From Terrimonas pollutisoli (GTDB lineage: Bacteria; Bacteroidota; Bacteroidia; Chitinophagales; Chitinophagaceae), in contig NZ_JARKNA010000006.1 of the NCBI RefSeq assembly GCF_029360765.1, forward strand, positions 62,001-126,000: DNA of 64,000 bases, written 5' to 3'. Shown piece by piece: positions 42,528 to 52,186 of this stretch. Made by a program: the position numbers and the translations under genes. The notes below the pieces were generated by a model. That model saw only the letters and a program-made list of their open reading frames with translations. It was not told the origin of the DNA and made no database searches. Each line of letters begins with the position of its first letter. Positions within the stretch are counted from its first letter, which is position 1.

Positions 42528-45383
42528 TCAATGTGCTTCCAGCCAGTTCTCACCTTCGCCACACTCGGCAATAATGGGCACAGCATTCGGTAAAATCATA
42601 GCCTGCTGCATATTTTCCAGGATCAGGGGCTTCAGTTCTTTTACCTCATCTTTCATGGCATCGAATACCAACTCATCATGTACCTGCATGATCATCCGGC
42701 TTTGCATTTTTTCTTTTTTCATGGCGTCGTGTACTTTTCGCATAGCTAGTTTGATCATGTCTGCCGCAGTTCCCTGTATAGGCGAGTTGATGGCATTTCT
42801 TTCTGCAAACCCCCGAACCGTAAAATTAGACGAGTTGATGTCCCTTAGCCATCGTTTCCTTCCCATCAACGTTTGCACATAGCCATGTTCCCTGGCAAAA
42901 TTGATAGTGTCGTCCATGTACTTCTGAATTCCCGGAAATTGCTTTTTATAATTATCAATAATCTCTTTGGCTTCTGTACGGGAGATGCCAAGGTTGTCCG
43001 CCAAACCAAAGGCTCCCTGCCCATAAATGATACCAAAGTTTACGCTTTTTGCTTTATAACGCATTTCTTTTGTCACATCAGCTTCGGCAACCGAATAAAC
43101 TTTGGCGGCAGTTGCTGTATGAATATCGGTTCCATTCCGGAAGGCCGCACACATATTTACATCGCCGCTGATACCTGCCACGATCCGTAATTCGATCTGC
43201 GAGTAATCGGCTGATAACAAAATGTGATCACCATCTCGTGGAATAAATGCCTTCCTGATTTCCTTACCCCTGTCTGTTCTCACCGGAATATTCTGCAGAT
43301 TGGGGTTATTGCTGGCGAGCCTTCCGGTAACGGCAACTGCCTGACCGTAAGTAGTGTGGACTCTTCCCGTTTTTTTGTTGATCAGCAGCGGCAAGGAGTC
43401 AACATAAGTCGATTTTAACTTGGTTAATTCCCGAAAAGCAAGAATATCATCGACGATTGGATTGCCTTTTGCAGCTAGCTTCAACAATACATCTTCGCCA
43501 GTTTGATATTGCCCTGTTTTGGTCTTCTTTGCCGAAGGGTCTAATTTTAATTTGTCAAACAGCACTTCACCTAATTGCTTTGGTGAGGCGAGGTTGAAAC
43601 GAACACCCGCCTGTTTATAAACATTTTCTTCCGCCGTCTTTGCCTCCTTCTCCAGTTGTTTTGAATACTCATTCAGGAAGTCTGTGTCGATTTTTACACC
43701 CTCGTATTCCATATCCGTCAACACCTTTACCAATGGTCCCTCTACCTCGTTAAAAACTTTTTCGACTTCTTTTTCTTTTAATAAAGGCGTAAAAATATTT
43801 TTTAATTGAAGGGTGATGTCTGCATCCTCCGCTGCGTAGTCTTTTATTTTTTCCAATTCCACATCACGCATGGTGCCCTGTGTTTTCCCCTTTTTTCCGA
43901 TCAACTCCTCGATATGAACCGGTTCATAACCCAGGTATTTAGCACTTAAAATATCCATGCCTCTCTTGCCATCGGGTTCAATAACATAATGTGCAAGCAT
44001 GGTGTCAAACAAAGGGCCTTCCAGAGTGGCATCATACCATTTCAGCACCAGCAGATCGTATTTTATATTTTGGCCGATCCATGTTTTGCTTTTGTCCGAA
44101 AAAAGGGGTTGAAAAATTGCCAGAATCTCTTTTGTCCTTTGCTGGTCGGCGGGACAAGGAATATAGTAGGCTTCGCCCGGAACAACAGAAAAACTAAGGC
44201 CAACCAGTTCAGCATCGTTTGCATCAATACCGGTGGTTTCAGTATCAAAACAAATTTCATTGTACTGACTAAGTTTGGCCACCATTTTTTTTAGTGCATC
44301 ATCACCTTCAACTGCCTCATAAACGTGAGCTGTGTTATTGATGTTTTTATCGGCCAATCCATCACCAGCTTCTTCTCCGTCGTCAGATGTTTTCTTTGCA
44401 TTGATTTCCTGTTTGGGTGCTTCTTCTACAACATTCCCAAAAAGGTCTGTTTGTACACCCTGCGGTATTTCTTTTTCAATAATGCTTTTACCGGGAGATG
44501 TCACTGAAAAATCTTCACCCAAAATTCTTTTGCCAAGCGTTTTAAATTCCAGCTCCGCAAATACTTCTTTTAATTTTTCTTTATCCCAGTCTTTTAGTTT
44601 GAAATCTTCTTCATGAAATTCTACCGGAACGGAAGTAATAATCGTAGCCAATTTTTTGGAGAGAATGGCGTCTTCCTTTCCTTTTCTTATTTTTTCACCC
44701 AATGCTCCTTTTATCGTGTCAGCATTAGATAAGATATTTTCCAGTGTGCCGTATTCACCTAACAGTTTAGCGGCTGTTTTTTCTCCTACACCCGCGATGC
44801 CCGGGATATTATCGACTGCATCACCCATTAGTCCAAGGATATCGATCACCTGAGAAACATCTTTAATATTCCATTTAGTGCAAACTTCTTCAGGCCCCAA
44901 TATTTCTACATCGCCACCCTGATAACCCGGCTTGTAAATTTTGATCTTATCCGACACCAACTGCCCATAATCTTTATCCGGGGTTACCATAAAAACCTCA
45001 TAGCCGGCCTTTGCGGCTTGTTTGCTTAATGTGCCGATAACATCATCCGCTTCATATCCATCCAATTCCATAATGGGGATATTGAAGCCTTTGATAATTT
45101 TCCTGATATCGGGAACAGCAGCAGAAATATCTTCGGGTGTTTCCTGCCTGTTAGCCTTATAATTCACAAAATCCGTATGACGCTCGGTAGGTGCCGCCGT
45201 GTCAAAGCATACGGCTAAATGCGATGGCTTTTGCTTGGTGATCAGTTCGATCAACGTGTTGGTAAAGCCAAACTGGGCATTCGTGTTTTTGCCTTTAGAG
45301 GTAAGCCTGGGACTGCGAATGAGCGCATAGTAGGCACGGAAAATCAACGCATAGGCATCCAGCAGGAAAACTTTTTTTGTCAT
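42528..45383 (-). CDS. polA: DNA polymerase I
   Basis: 951 residues with all three domains. The 5' nuclease domain (1-300) starts MTKKVFLLDAYALIFRAYYA and has LDGYEADDVIGTL and TPDKDYGQLV. The 3'-5' exonuclease domain keeps the catalytic motif CFDTETTGID (near 376), so proofreading should be active. Polymerase motifs: A ADYSQIELRI (near 724), B RYKAKSVNFGIIYG and C QVHDELVFD (near 902). Function: gap filling in repair and Okazaki fragment processing. A TAACTTAG box ends 4 nt before the ATG, hinting at a leaderless message. Confidence 0.97.
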   Translation of the reverse strand: MTKKVFLLDAYALIFRAYYALIRSPRLTSKGKNTNAQFGFTNTLIELITKQKPSHLAVCFDTAAPTERHTDFVNYKANRQETPEDISAAVPDIRKIIKGFNIPIMELDGYEADDVIGTLSKQAAKAGYEVFMVTPDKDYGQLVSDKIKIYKPGYQGGDVEILGPEEVCTKWNIKDVSQVIDILGLMGDAVDNIPGIAGVGEKTAAKLLGEYGTLENILSNADTIKGALGEKIRKGKEDAILSKKLATIITSVPVEFHEEDFKLKDWDKEKLKEVFAELEFKTLGKRILGEDFSVTSPGKSIIEKEIPQGVQTDLFGNVVEEAPKQEINAKKTSDDGEEAGDGLADKNINNTAHVYEAVEGDDALKKMVAKLSQYNEICFDTETTGIDANDAELVGLSFSVVPGEAYYIPCPADQQRTKEILAIFQPLFSDKSKTWIGQNIKYDLLVLKWYDATLEGPLFDTMLAHYVIEPDGKRGMDILSAKYLGYEPVHIEELIGKKGKTQGTMRDVELEKIKDYAAEDADITLQLKNIFTPLLKEKEVEKVFNEVEGPLVKVLTDMEYEGVKIDTDFLNEYSKQLEKEAKTAEENVYKQAGVRFNLASPKQLGEVLFDKLKLDPSAKKTKTGQYQTGEDVLLKLAAKGNPIVDDILAFRELTKLKSTYVDSLPLLINKKTGRVHTTYGQAVAVTGRLASNNPNLQNIPVRTDRGKEIRKAFIPRDGDHILLSADYSQIELRIVAGISGDVNMCAAFRNGTDIHTATAAKVYSVAEADVTKEMRYKAKSVNFGIIYGQGAFGLADNLGISRTEAKEIIDNYKKQFPGIQKYMDDTINFAREHGYVQTLMGRKRWLRDINSSNFTVRGFAERNAINSPIQGTAADMIKLAMRKVHDAMKKEKMQSRMIMQVHDELVFDAMKDEVKELKPLILENMQQAMILPNAVPIIAECGEGENWLEAH

Positions 45384-45424
45384 GCCGCTAAGTTAATTAT
45401 TTCAGCTATCGCAGCCTGAAGTTC

Positions 45425-45466
45425 AAAAAAACAGAAATGCCCGCTACACTTTAACAAGTGGCGGGC
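45425..45466 (-). terminator. Terminator between the small protein gene and polA
   Basis: GCCCGC (45439-45444) with GCGGGC (45461-45466) and CACTT with AAGTG inside form a stem with a TA bulge and 4-nt loop. On the minus strand it is followed by CATTTCTG and seven T residues (plus-strand A run 45425-45431). Confidence 0.6.
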
Positions 45467-45539
45467 TTTCAGATCTAATTTTTGGGTTTAATTAATGAAA
45501 AGAATTCTGCCGTAGCAATGATTTATAATGAATTATTCA

Positions 45540-45737
45540 TTATTGCTTTTGTACAAGATACTTTTCGGGATGCTCTACCAGGACAGTACCGCTAAAAGCA
45601 GCGGCTGATGATTGTTGAACAGTAAGGTCTGCATTGGCAGATGTTTGATTGTCCTTGTGAATAAAATTCAGGTACAATGCAAAAAAGAGCAGGTTGAATG
45701 CAAAAAAATTTGCAATTCGACGGACACGTTTTTTCAT
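45540..45737 (-). CDS. Small single-helix membrane or secreted protein
   Basis: 65 residues from the ATG at 45737: basic start MKKRVRRIANFF, one hydrophobic helix (FFAFNLLFFALYLNFI), then a Ser/Ala/Thr-rich extracytoplasmic tail ending HPEKYLVQKQ. The frame extends to 45809 without support. No family recognised. A terminator follows before polA, which supports it as a separate gene between uvrB and polA. Confidence 0.5.
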   Translation of the reverse strand: MKKRVRRIANFFAFNLLFFALYLNFIHKDNQTSANADLTVQQSSAAAFSGTVLVEHPEKYLVQKQ

Positions 45738-45886
45738 AACTAAGAGATGGATTTTAATCGGTTCTTCTATTGGATGACTGGTTTTGTCTGCTAAAATATA
45801 CCAACACAAAATATCTCCAAACTAATGGACGGCTTAGTTATGAAAATTAAGCATATTCACTTAGGCCCTATTCGTAGTTCTACGAA

Positions 45887-47926
45887 TTACTTTTTCATTT
45901 CCACCAACTTCTTCTGTAGCAAATACATCTCATCTCTTAGCCTTGCTGCTTCCATAAAGTCAAGATCCCTTGCGGCTTTTTCCATTTCTTTCTTGATCTT
46001 ATTGATTGCCTTTTCCATCTGTGGAATGGTTTTATATTCCTGCTGGTCTTCTGCTGCCACAGTAACGAGGTCTTCATCCGGGGCAATAGCATAAGGATTA
46101 GCGGGGTCGTAACCTTTAATATCTAATACAGAAGTTTGAGCAAAGACCTGCTGCTTCGATTTTACAACGGTCCTGGGTGTAATATCGTGTTCAATATTGA
46201 AGGCAATTTGTTTTTCCCTGCGCCGGATAGTTTCATCAATGGTCTTTTGCATGCTTTCCGTCATCTTATCCGCATAGAAAATAACAAGCCCGTCTACATT
46301 ACGGGCGGCCCGGCCAGCTGTTTGGGTCAATGATTTTTCATTGCGCAAAAAGCCTTCCTTGTCTGCATCCAAAATGGCTACCAATGACACTTCAGGCAGA
46401 TCGAGTCCTTCACGAAGCAGGTTGACACCTACCAATACGTCTATTTCACCCAACCGTAGCTGGCGCAGGATTTCAACTCTTTCCAACGTATCGACTTCAC
46501 TATGGATGTATTTTGATTTGATATTGATCCGATGCAGGTACTTATCCATTTCTTCTGCCATTCGCTTGGTTAGCGTTGTTACAAGCACTCTATCACCTTT
46601 GGTTACCCGTTTATCAATTTCATCTAACAGATCATCGATTTGATTCACACTGGGCCGTATTTCAATTGGCGGATCCAATAAGCCAGTGGGTCGCACTACC
46701 TGCTCTACTACAACGCCACCTGTTTTTTCAAGTTCAAAATCATCCGGTGTGGCTGAAACAAAAATGGCCTGGTTTATCAGCGATTCAAATTCATGGAAAT
46801 TTAACGGCCGGTTATCTAATGCCGAAGGCAAACGAAAACCATAGTCAACCAATATCAGCTTCCTGCTTCGGTCACCGCCATACATACCACTCACCTGTGG
46901 AATGGTTTGATGGCTTTCGTCAATTACCATCAGGAAATCTTTTGGAAAATAATCCAGTAAACAGAATGGTCGGGTGCCAGGTACCCGCCGGTCAAAAAAC
47001 CTGGAATAGTTTTCAATCCCACTACAGTAACCCAGCTCTTTTATCATCTCCAGGTCGTACTCCACCCGTTCTTTTAAGCGTTGGGCTTCTATTACCTTGC
47101 CGGTGTTTTTAAAGTACTCAACCTGTGCCTGCAGTTCATCCTGTATTTCATAGATCACCTGTTGCATAATATCCTTTGGTGCCACATAAAGATTGGCAGG
47201 AAAAATCGCCGCATTTTCCAGTTTCGCAATGCGTTTTCCTGTTACCACTTCAATGCTTTCAATTTCTTCAATTTCGTCACCAAAAAAAGTAATGCGATAA
47301 CCATAGTCTACATAAGGCAAATTAATATCCACTGTATCCCCTTTTACCCGGAATGTACCGCGGTTAAATTCCAGTGTTGTCCGATTGTATAAAGAGTTAA
47401 CCAATGAATGAAGAAAAGCCTGCCTGGAAATAACCTGTCCTTTGTCAATGCGGATGATGCCATTTTCATAATCAGTAGGATTTCCCATACCATAAATGCA
47501 GCTTACAGAAGCTACAACAATGATATCCCTCCGTCCGCTGAGCAAACTGGATGTCGCCCTTAACCGGAGTTTGTCTAACTCATCATTTATACTCAGATCT
47601 TTTTCAATATACACACCGCTTACCGGCATATACGCTTCGGGCTGATAGTAGTCGTAATACGAAACGAAATACTCCACTGCATTGTCCGGGAAAAACTGGC
47701 GAAACTCACCATACAATTGTGCCACCAATGTTTTGTTATGCGTCAATACCAAAGTTGGGCGCTGAACATTTTGAATAACATTTGCAACCGTGTAGGTTTT
47801 TCCGCTTCCTGTTACACCCAGTAGTGTTTGATATCTCTCACCATCTAATATTCCCTCTGTTAATTGTCGGATCGCTTCGGGTTGGTCTCCCGCCGGAGGG
47901 AAGGGACTATGAAGTTTAAAAGCCAT
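45887..47926 (-). CDS. uvrB: UvrABC excinuclease subunit B
   Basis: 679 residues, full length. Walker A GVTGSGKTYT (near 40), the beta-hairpin YYDYYQPEAYMP that inserts between DNA strands, FLMVIDESHQT, helicase motifs VLVTTLTKRMAEEM and GLDLPEVSLV, QTAGRAARN, and the C-terminal UVR motif (MEKAARDLDFMEAARLRDEM) that binds UvrC. It verifies damage handed over by UvrA in nucleotide excision repair. uvrA and uvrC are not in the window. Confidence 0.98.
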   Translation of the reverse strand: MAFKLHSPFPPAGDQPEAIRQLTEGILDGERYQTLLGVTGSGKTYTVANVIQNVQRPTLVLTHNKTLVAQLYGEFRQFFPDNAVEYFVSYYDYYQPEAYMPVSGVYIEKDLSINDELDKLRLRATSSLLSGRRDIIVVASVSCIYGMGNPTDYENGIIRIDKGQVISRQAFLHSLVNSLYNRTTLEFNRGTFRVKGDTVDINLPYVDYGYRITFFGDEIEEIESIEVVTGKRIAKLENAAIFPANLYVAPKDIMQQVIYEIQDELQAQVEYFKNTGKVIEAQRLKERVEYDLEMIKELGYCSGIENYSRFFDRRVPGTRPFCLLDYFPKDFLMVIDESHQTIPQVSGMYGGDRSRKLILVDYGFRLPSALDNRPLNFHEFESLINQAIFVSATPDDFELEKTGGVVVEQVVRPTGLLDPPIEIRPSVNQIDDLLDEIDKRVTKGDRVLVTTLTKRMAEEMDKYLHRINIKSKYIHSEVDTLERVEILRQLRLGEIDVLVGVNLLREGLDLPEVSLVAILDADKEGFLRNEKSLTQTAGRAARNVDGLVIFYADKMTESMQKTIDETIRRREKQIAFNIEHDITPRTVVKSKQQVFAQTSVLDIKGYDPANPYAIAPDEDLVTVAAEDQQEYKTIPQMEKAINKIKKEMEKAARDLDFMEAARLRDEMYLLQKKLVEMKK

Positions 47927-48209
47927 TTTGCAAGTTAAAGAAATATCATTGCCGGCTTAAAAAGGAATTGCAGCCTTTCTATTATAATAAAAATTAATAA
48001 TAAGGGCTGCTAGTAAATCTACTTCATAATTTTCCTTTTAAGAGGTGTGTGTTAGTACCCAATTTTTGAAAATATGTCCCTGATTTCTTGAAATTAATCT
48101 GATAAAATAAGTAGTTTGTTATAGCTCCGAAAACCAGAAAATAGGGTCACTTTTAAGGGTGATTTTTGGTTGCCCGGAGACCAAATCCACCATCCAATAT
48201 CCAGTACAG

Positions 48210-49970
48210 ATGAAACAACCACTACTAGCCATCTTTCTTGCAGGCATTTCATTTATTGCCAAATCGCAAGGCTTTACCTTACTAAAAGATATTAATCCTG
48301 GGCCTGCCAGCAGCAATGTGTGTTACCTGACTGACGTCAATAATAACTTATTCTTTGCTGCCAATGACGGTATTTATGGTATGGAACTTTGGAAGAGCAA
48401 CGGAACATCAGCAGGCACAACAATCGTGAAGGATATTAACGCCGGATCGGCGAGTAGCAGCATCGGCTACCTGACCCAGGTAAATAGTTTTGTTTTTTTT
48501 GTAGCGAATAATGGCACCGCAGGTACTGAACTTTGGAAAAGCGATGGCACTACCGATGGAACCATGATGATAAAAGATATCAGATCCGGATCAATGGGAA
48601 GCAATCCTTCAGCTTTGGCAAGCGTAGGTGGAGTGTTATATTTTGCTGCAGATGATGGTGTAAATGGCGTAGAGCTGTGGAGAAGTGATGGTACTGCGGC
48701 AGGCACCTATATGGTGAAAGATATTAACCCTTTTTCAGCCAGCAGCTATCCGCAATCTTTAGCCAACGTAGGCGGCATCTTATATTTTGCTGCCGACAAT
48801 GGAAGCAAAGGCATGGAGCTTTGGAAAAGTGATGGCACTGCAGCAGGAACGGTATTGGTGAAAGATATTTTGACTGGAACAGGCGGTGGCTACCCGTTTG
48901 AGATCACTGACGTGAATGGTACGTTGTTTTTTTCAGCCAATAATGGTTCCAAGGGAACAGAGCTTTGGAAAAGTGATGGCACTGCGTCAGGTACTGTAAT
49001 GGTAAAAGATATCTGGACAGGCTCATCAGAAAGTTATCCGTTCGGACTAAAAAATGTAAACGGTACTTTATTCTTTTCAGCGAATAATGGTACTAAGGGG
49101 GCAGAGCTGTGGAAGACCGACGGTACCTCTGCCGGAACTGTATTAGTAAAAGATGTTTGGCCTGGAACAGAAAGTGGAACACTCGGGAATTTTTCTAAGA
49201 TTATCAATAAACTGATTTTTACCGGCAATGATGGAGTAACCGGTTATAAGACCTGGGAGAGTGATGGATCTGATGCGGGAACACAGATAGTGACAGGTGT
49301 TGGTAACCCCGGCAATGGCGATATGCAGGAGTCTGTCGAAACAGACAACAATATCTATGCAGGTATCCGTCAGTCAGACCTGGGGCGTGAGCTTTGGGCC
49401 ATTAGTTATACTTCTGTTCTTCCGTTGGAGTTTATTGATTTTAAAGCCAGTCTTGTAAAAGCCGATGCCATGCTCGATTGGAAAACGGCTAATGAAGTCA
49501 ACACAAAGGAGTTTATTGTGGAAAGAAGTTTTAATGGCAGCGATTTTGGCGTAGTAGGAAAAACCGAAGCCGCAAACAATGCTGGTACACAAACCTATCA
49601 TTTTACCGATGTGAATGTGGCCGCATTACAAACAACAATACTTTATTACCGCTTAAAGCAAGTGGACCTCAACGGTAGGTTTGCTTATTCAAAAGTAGTT
49701 TCCCTGGTCTTGAGCAGTAGCGGTAAAATTGCACTTTATCCCAATCCCGCCATTAATAGTATAAACTTGCTGGTGTCATCACCACGAAAGGAAAAATTGG
49801 GCTGTATAGTATTTGACAATATCGGAAGAACAGTGATGATGGATTCAAAACAATTAAATGCCGGAAGCAATCAGTTGTCCTTAGATATTAAGAGGCTTCC
49901 CGCCGGGGTCTATTACCTGAAACTCAACAGCCATTCGCTTTCAGAAAGATTTCAATTTGTGAAGCAATAA
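48210..49970 (+). CDS. ELWxxDGT-repeat secreted protein with T9SS C-terminal signal
   Basis: 586 residues from the ATG at 48210, which starts a signal peptide (MKQPLLAIFLAGISFIAKSQ). Residues 20-400 hold seven repeats of about 48 residues with the core ELWKSDGTxxGTxxVKDI; the last is degenerate (YKTWESDGSDAGTQIV). These form a beta-propeller-like array of unknown ligand. Next comes a fibronectin-like linker (LPLEFIDFKASL, DWKTANEVNTKEFIVERS), then the type IX sorting domain (IALYPNPAINSINL, LPAGVYYLKL, ERFQFVKQ). It is therefore exported by T9SS and probably attached to the surface. Terminator at 49998-50024. Confidence 0.93.
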   Translation: MKQPLLAIFLAGISFIAKSQGFTLLKDINPGPASSNVCYLTDVNNNLFFAANDGIYGMELWKSNGTSAGTTIVKDINAGSASSSIGYLTQVNSFVFFVANNGTAGTELWKSDGTTDGTMMIKDIRSGSMGSNPSALASVGGVLYFAADDGVNGVELWRSDGTAAGTYMVKDINPFSASSYPQSLANVGGILYFAADNGSKGMELWKSDGTAAGTVLVKDILTGTGGGYPFEITDVNGTLFFSANNGSKGTELWKSDGTASGTVMVKDIWTGSSESYPFGLKNVNGTLFFSANNGTKGAELWKTDGTSAGTVLVKDVWPGTESGTLGNFSKIINKLIFTGNDGVTGYKTWESDGSDAGTQIVTGVGNPGNGDMQESVETDNNIYAGIRQSDLGRELWAISYTSVLPLEFIDFKASLVKADAMLDWKTANEVNTKEFIVERSFNGSDFGVVGKTEAANNAGTQTYHFTDVNVAALQTTILYYRLKQVDLNGRFAYSKVVSLVLSSSGKIALYPNPAINSINLLVSSPRKEKLGCIVFDNIGRTVMMDSKQLNAGSNQLSLDIKRLPAGVYYLKLNSHSLSERFQFVKQ

Positions 49971-49997
49971 TAAAATAAATAAATGTTTGCAAAATAT

Positions 49998-50024
49998 AGC
50001 CTGGCAATTTCGCCGGGCTTTTTT
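49998..50024 (+). terminator. Terminator of the ELWxxDGT-repeat gene
   Basis: AGCCTGGC (49998-50005) pairs with GCCGGGCT (50012-50019), one T-G pair, and T residues run to 50024. Confidence 0.8.
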
Positions 50025-50336
50025 ATCGCCCATGTACGATAAGCTTCCGGGGGCCACACGATTTGCATCAAGTACACCTTAGAAAAAAGCCACTTGAATG
50101 ATTGAACCTTATTACCTTATTGGACGAAAGAGGAGAATTAAAATTTGCATAGTCCTTTAGAGAGCAGATCAGATTAAAATAATCTAATAAGGTTGGCTGT
50201 TTATGAATCATTTTTCTACTAAGGTTGGTGGTTTTGCCCTCGGTAAGACAAAAAAATAAAATAAGGTTTTTGGTCAGCCGGGCATCTCAAAATATGAATT
50301 AGACCGACTCTTTATATCCCCCGGCCTTCAACATTA

Positions 50337-50365
50337 TTTACGTAAGTTTAACCGAATTAAATTTG
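50337..50365 (+). promoter_or_regulatory. Near-leaderless promoter of the serine hydrolase gene
   Basis: TAAATTTG (50358-50365) matches TAnnTTTG; TTTA (50337-50340) lies 17 bp upstream. Exactly 7 nt separate the box from the ATG at 50373, the same spacing as at merC. Confidence 0.5.
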
Positions 50366-50372
50366 CCAGGCT

Positions 50373-51953
50373 ATGAGGAAACCATCTTCCTTTATCATCT
50401 TATTTTTTGCTGTTTGTTATTTTATTGATCCCGCTTTTACTCAGGAAAATATTTTATATGATGCATCTTATAAGCCGGCTGTATTTGCCGATCCAAACAG
50501 GCTGGAGAAAATAAAAAATGCTTTTACTGTTATCGACAGCATTTATAGAAAGCATGCAATAGCCAATCATTTTCCCGGTATTGCCTTTGGCATCATTGCA
50601 GATGGCAAATTGGTGTACAAAGGGAGTTATGGCTACGCGGATATCAAAAAGAAAATCTCGGTCAGTTCCTCTTCATTGTTTCGCATTGCATCGATGAGTA
50701 AAAGTTTTACGGCAATGGCTATCCTCAAGCTACGTGACGAAGGCAAGCTAAACCTGGACGATCCCGCTCACCTGTATATTCCGGAATTGAAAAATTTAAA
50801 ATACCTCACCGCTGACGCACCACCCATCACTATCCGCCACCTGCTTACTCACGGTGCTGGCTTCCCCGAGGACAATCCCTGGGGTGACCGGCAATTGGCA
50901 GATACTGATAAGGAGCTGCTGGAGTTTTTAAACAAGCAACCTTCTTTTTCCAATGCACCGGGTATTGCATACGAATACAGCAATCTTGGTTTTGCTCTCT
51001 TGGGAAAAATTGTAACCAAAGTTTCAGGCCAGCGTTACCAGGATTATATCCGTGAAAATATCTGGAGGCCTTTGGGCATGAACACAACCGAATGGGAATA
51101 TGGAAATATTGCTCCCAATAAACTGGCGCATGGTTATCGCTGGTTGAATGAACGATGGAATGAGGAAGAGCTATTGCATGACACACCTGATGGTTCATGG
51201 GGTGCAATGGGCAGCATGATCAGCTCGATTGATGAATTTGCCAATTATATGGCTCTGCATTTGGCAGCATGGCCACCCAATAATTCAACAGATAAAGGTC
51301 CGGCAAAAAGAAGTTCAATTCGTGAAATGCATCATCCCTGGCGTTTCAATGGCTTTAATGCTAATTATAAATATCCCGATGGAAGAACATGCCCTATTGT
51401 TTCCGCTTATGCCTACGGTCTGGGTTGGACGAAAGATTGTGAAGGACGTGTATTCATAGCGCATAGCGGGGGCTTACCCGGTTTCGGCAGCCAATGGCGG
51501 ATAATGCCGGATTATGGCATTGGCGTGGTAGCATTTGCTAACAGGACCTATGCCGGTATAGGTGGGGTGAATATTCAGGTGTTGGATACGCTGATAAAAA
51601 TAGCTGGTCTGCAACCCATGCAACTTCCGCCTTCTGCCATCTTAGAAAAAAGAAAAAATGAGCTTGTAAAACTGTTGCCGGATTGGAGCAACGTAGAGCA
51701 AAGCGGCATTTTTGCAGAAAATTTTTTTCCTGATTACCCCACTGATAGTTTAAAGAAACAATCGAAGGAATTGTTTGCCAAAGCAGGTAAGATCGTTTCG
51801 GTAAAAGAAATGAAGCCGGAGAATCAACTACGGGGCTCTTTTATAATCGAAGGAGAGAAAACAAATATTGAAATCTATTTCACCTTATCACCGGAAAATC
51901 CACCGTTGATACAGGAATACCGGATGAGGGAAATACCGGTTTCAAAGAAATAA
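50373..51953 (+). CDS. Exported serine hydrolase of the beta-lactamase/PBP4b (class C-like) family
   Basis: 526 residues. A signal peptide (MRKPSSFIILFFAVCYFIDP, cleaved near AFTQ) is followed by the catalytic module with SxxK in IASMSKSFTAM (Ser near 108), YxN in YEYSNLGFALLG (near 200) and the KTG-equivalent HSGGLPGFGS (near 364). The family includes D-aminopeptidases, esterases and AmpC-like enzymes. There is no evidence for antibiotic hydrolysis. The C-terminal 100 residues form an extra small domain. Monocistronic. Confidence 0.92.
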   Translation: MRKPSSFIILFFAVCYFIDPAFTQENILYDASYKPAVFADPNRLEKIKNAFTVIDSIYRKHAIANHFPGIAFGIIADGKLVYKGSYGYADIKKKISVSSSSLFRIASMSKSFTAMAILKLRDEGKLNLDDPAHLYIPELKNLKYLTADAPPITIRHLLTHGAGFPEDNPWGDRQLADTDKELLEFLNKQPSFSNAPGIAYEYSNLGFALLGKIVTKVSGQRYQDYIRENIWRPLGMNTTEWEYGNIAPNKLAHGYRWLNERWNEEELLHDTPDGSWGAMGSMISSIDEFANYMALHLAAWPPNNSTDKGPAKRSSIREMHHPWRFNGFNANYKYPDGRTCPIVSAYAYGLGWTKDCEGRVFIAHSGGLPGFGSQWRIMPDYGIGVVAFANRTYAGIGGVNIQVLDTLIKIAGLQPMQLPPSAILEKRKNELVKLLPDWSNVEQSGIFAENFFPDYPTDSLKKQSKELFAKAGKIVSVKEMKPENQLRGSFIIEGEKTNIEIYFTLSPENPPLIQEYRMREIPVSKK

Positions 51954-52027
51954 ATCACCTGTTGTTTATCTGCTGTCGTAATAATAAAGACCGGATGCTA
52001 GCTTTGGCTGATCATCATTCTTTCGTG

Positions 52028-52046
52028 ATAGCTAAAGCTATTTTTT
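52028..52046 (+). terminator. Short terminator after the serine hydrolase gene
   Basis: ATAGC, loop TAAA, GCTAT, followed by a T run. The stem is only 5 bp, so it is weak. Confidence 0.4.
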
Positions 52047-52186
52047 ATTTGGTCTGTGTTCTAACTTTGTTGTAGCTTAACAAACAAATTCGTTCTGCAC
52101 TTTTTCGCATCTACCATTTTTTTCTTTCTCCGCACTTGAAAACCCTGCCCGGGGAGCTACTTTTCTTAACTACTAAACACTAAACC

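Larger units (their letters stand above)
49971..50372. other. 402-bp intergenic region
   Basis: After the terminator at 49998-50024 I see no gene or conserved RNA. Short AAGGTTGG-type sequences recur (near 50190 and 50222) without clear structure. The right end carries the promoter of the serine hydrolase gene (50337-50365). Confidence 0.5.

Noticed and set aside
42418..42882. 154-codon plus-strand frame opposite the polA 3' end
   Set aside because: Shadow of the conserved polymerase domain.
46576..47112. 178-codon plus-strand frame opposite uvrB
   Set aside because: uvrB is unambiguous on the other strand and the translation has no recognisable features.
50373..51953. Beta-lactamase resistance gene
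   Set aside because: The SxxK/YxN/HSGG set defines a broad serine hydrolase family; nothing shows antibiotic hydrolysis.
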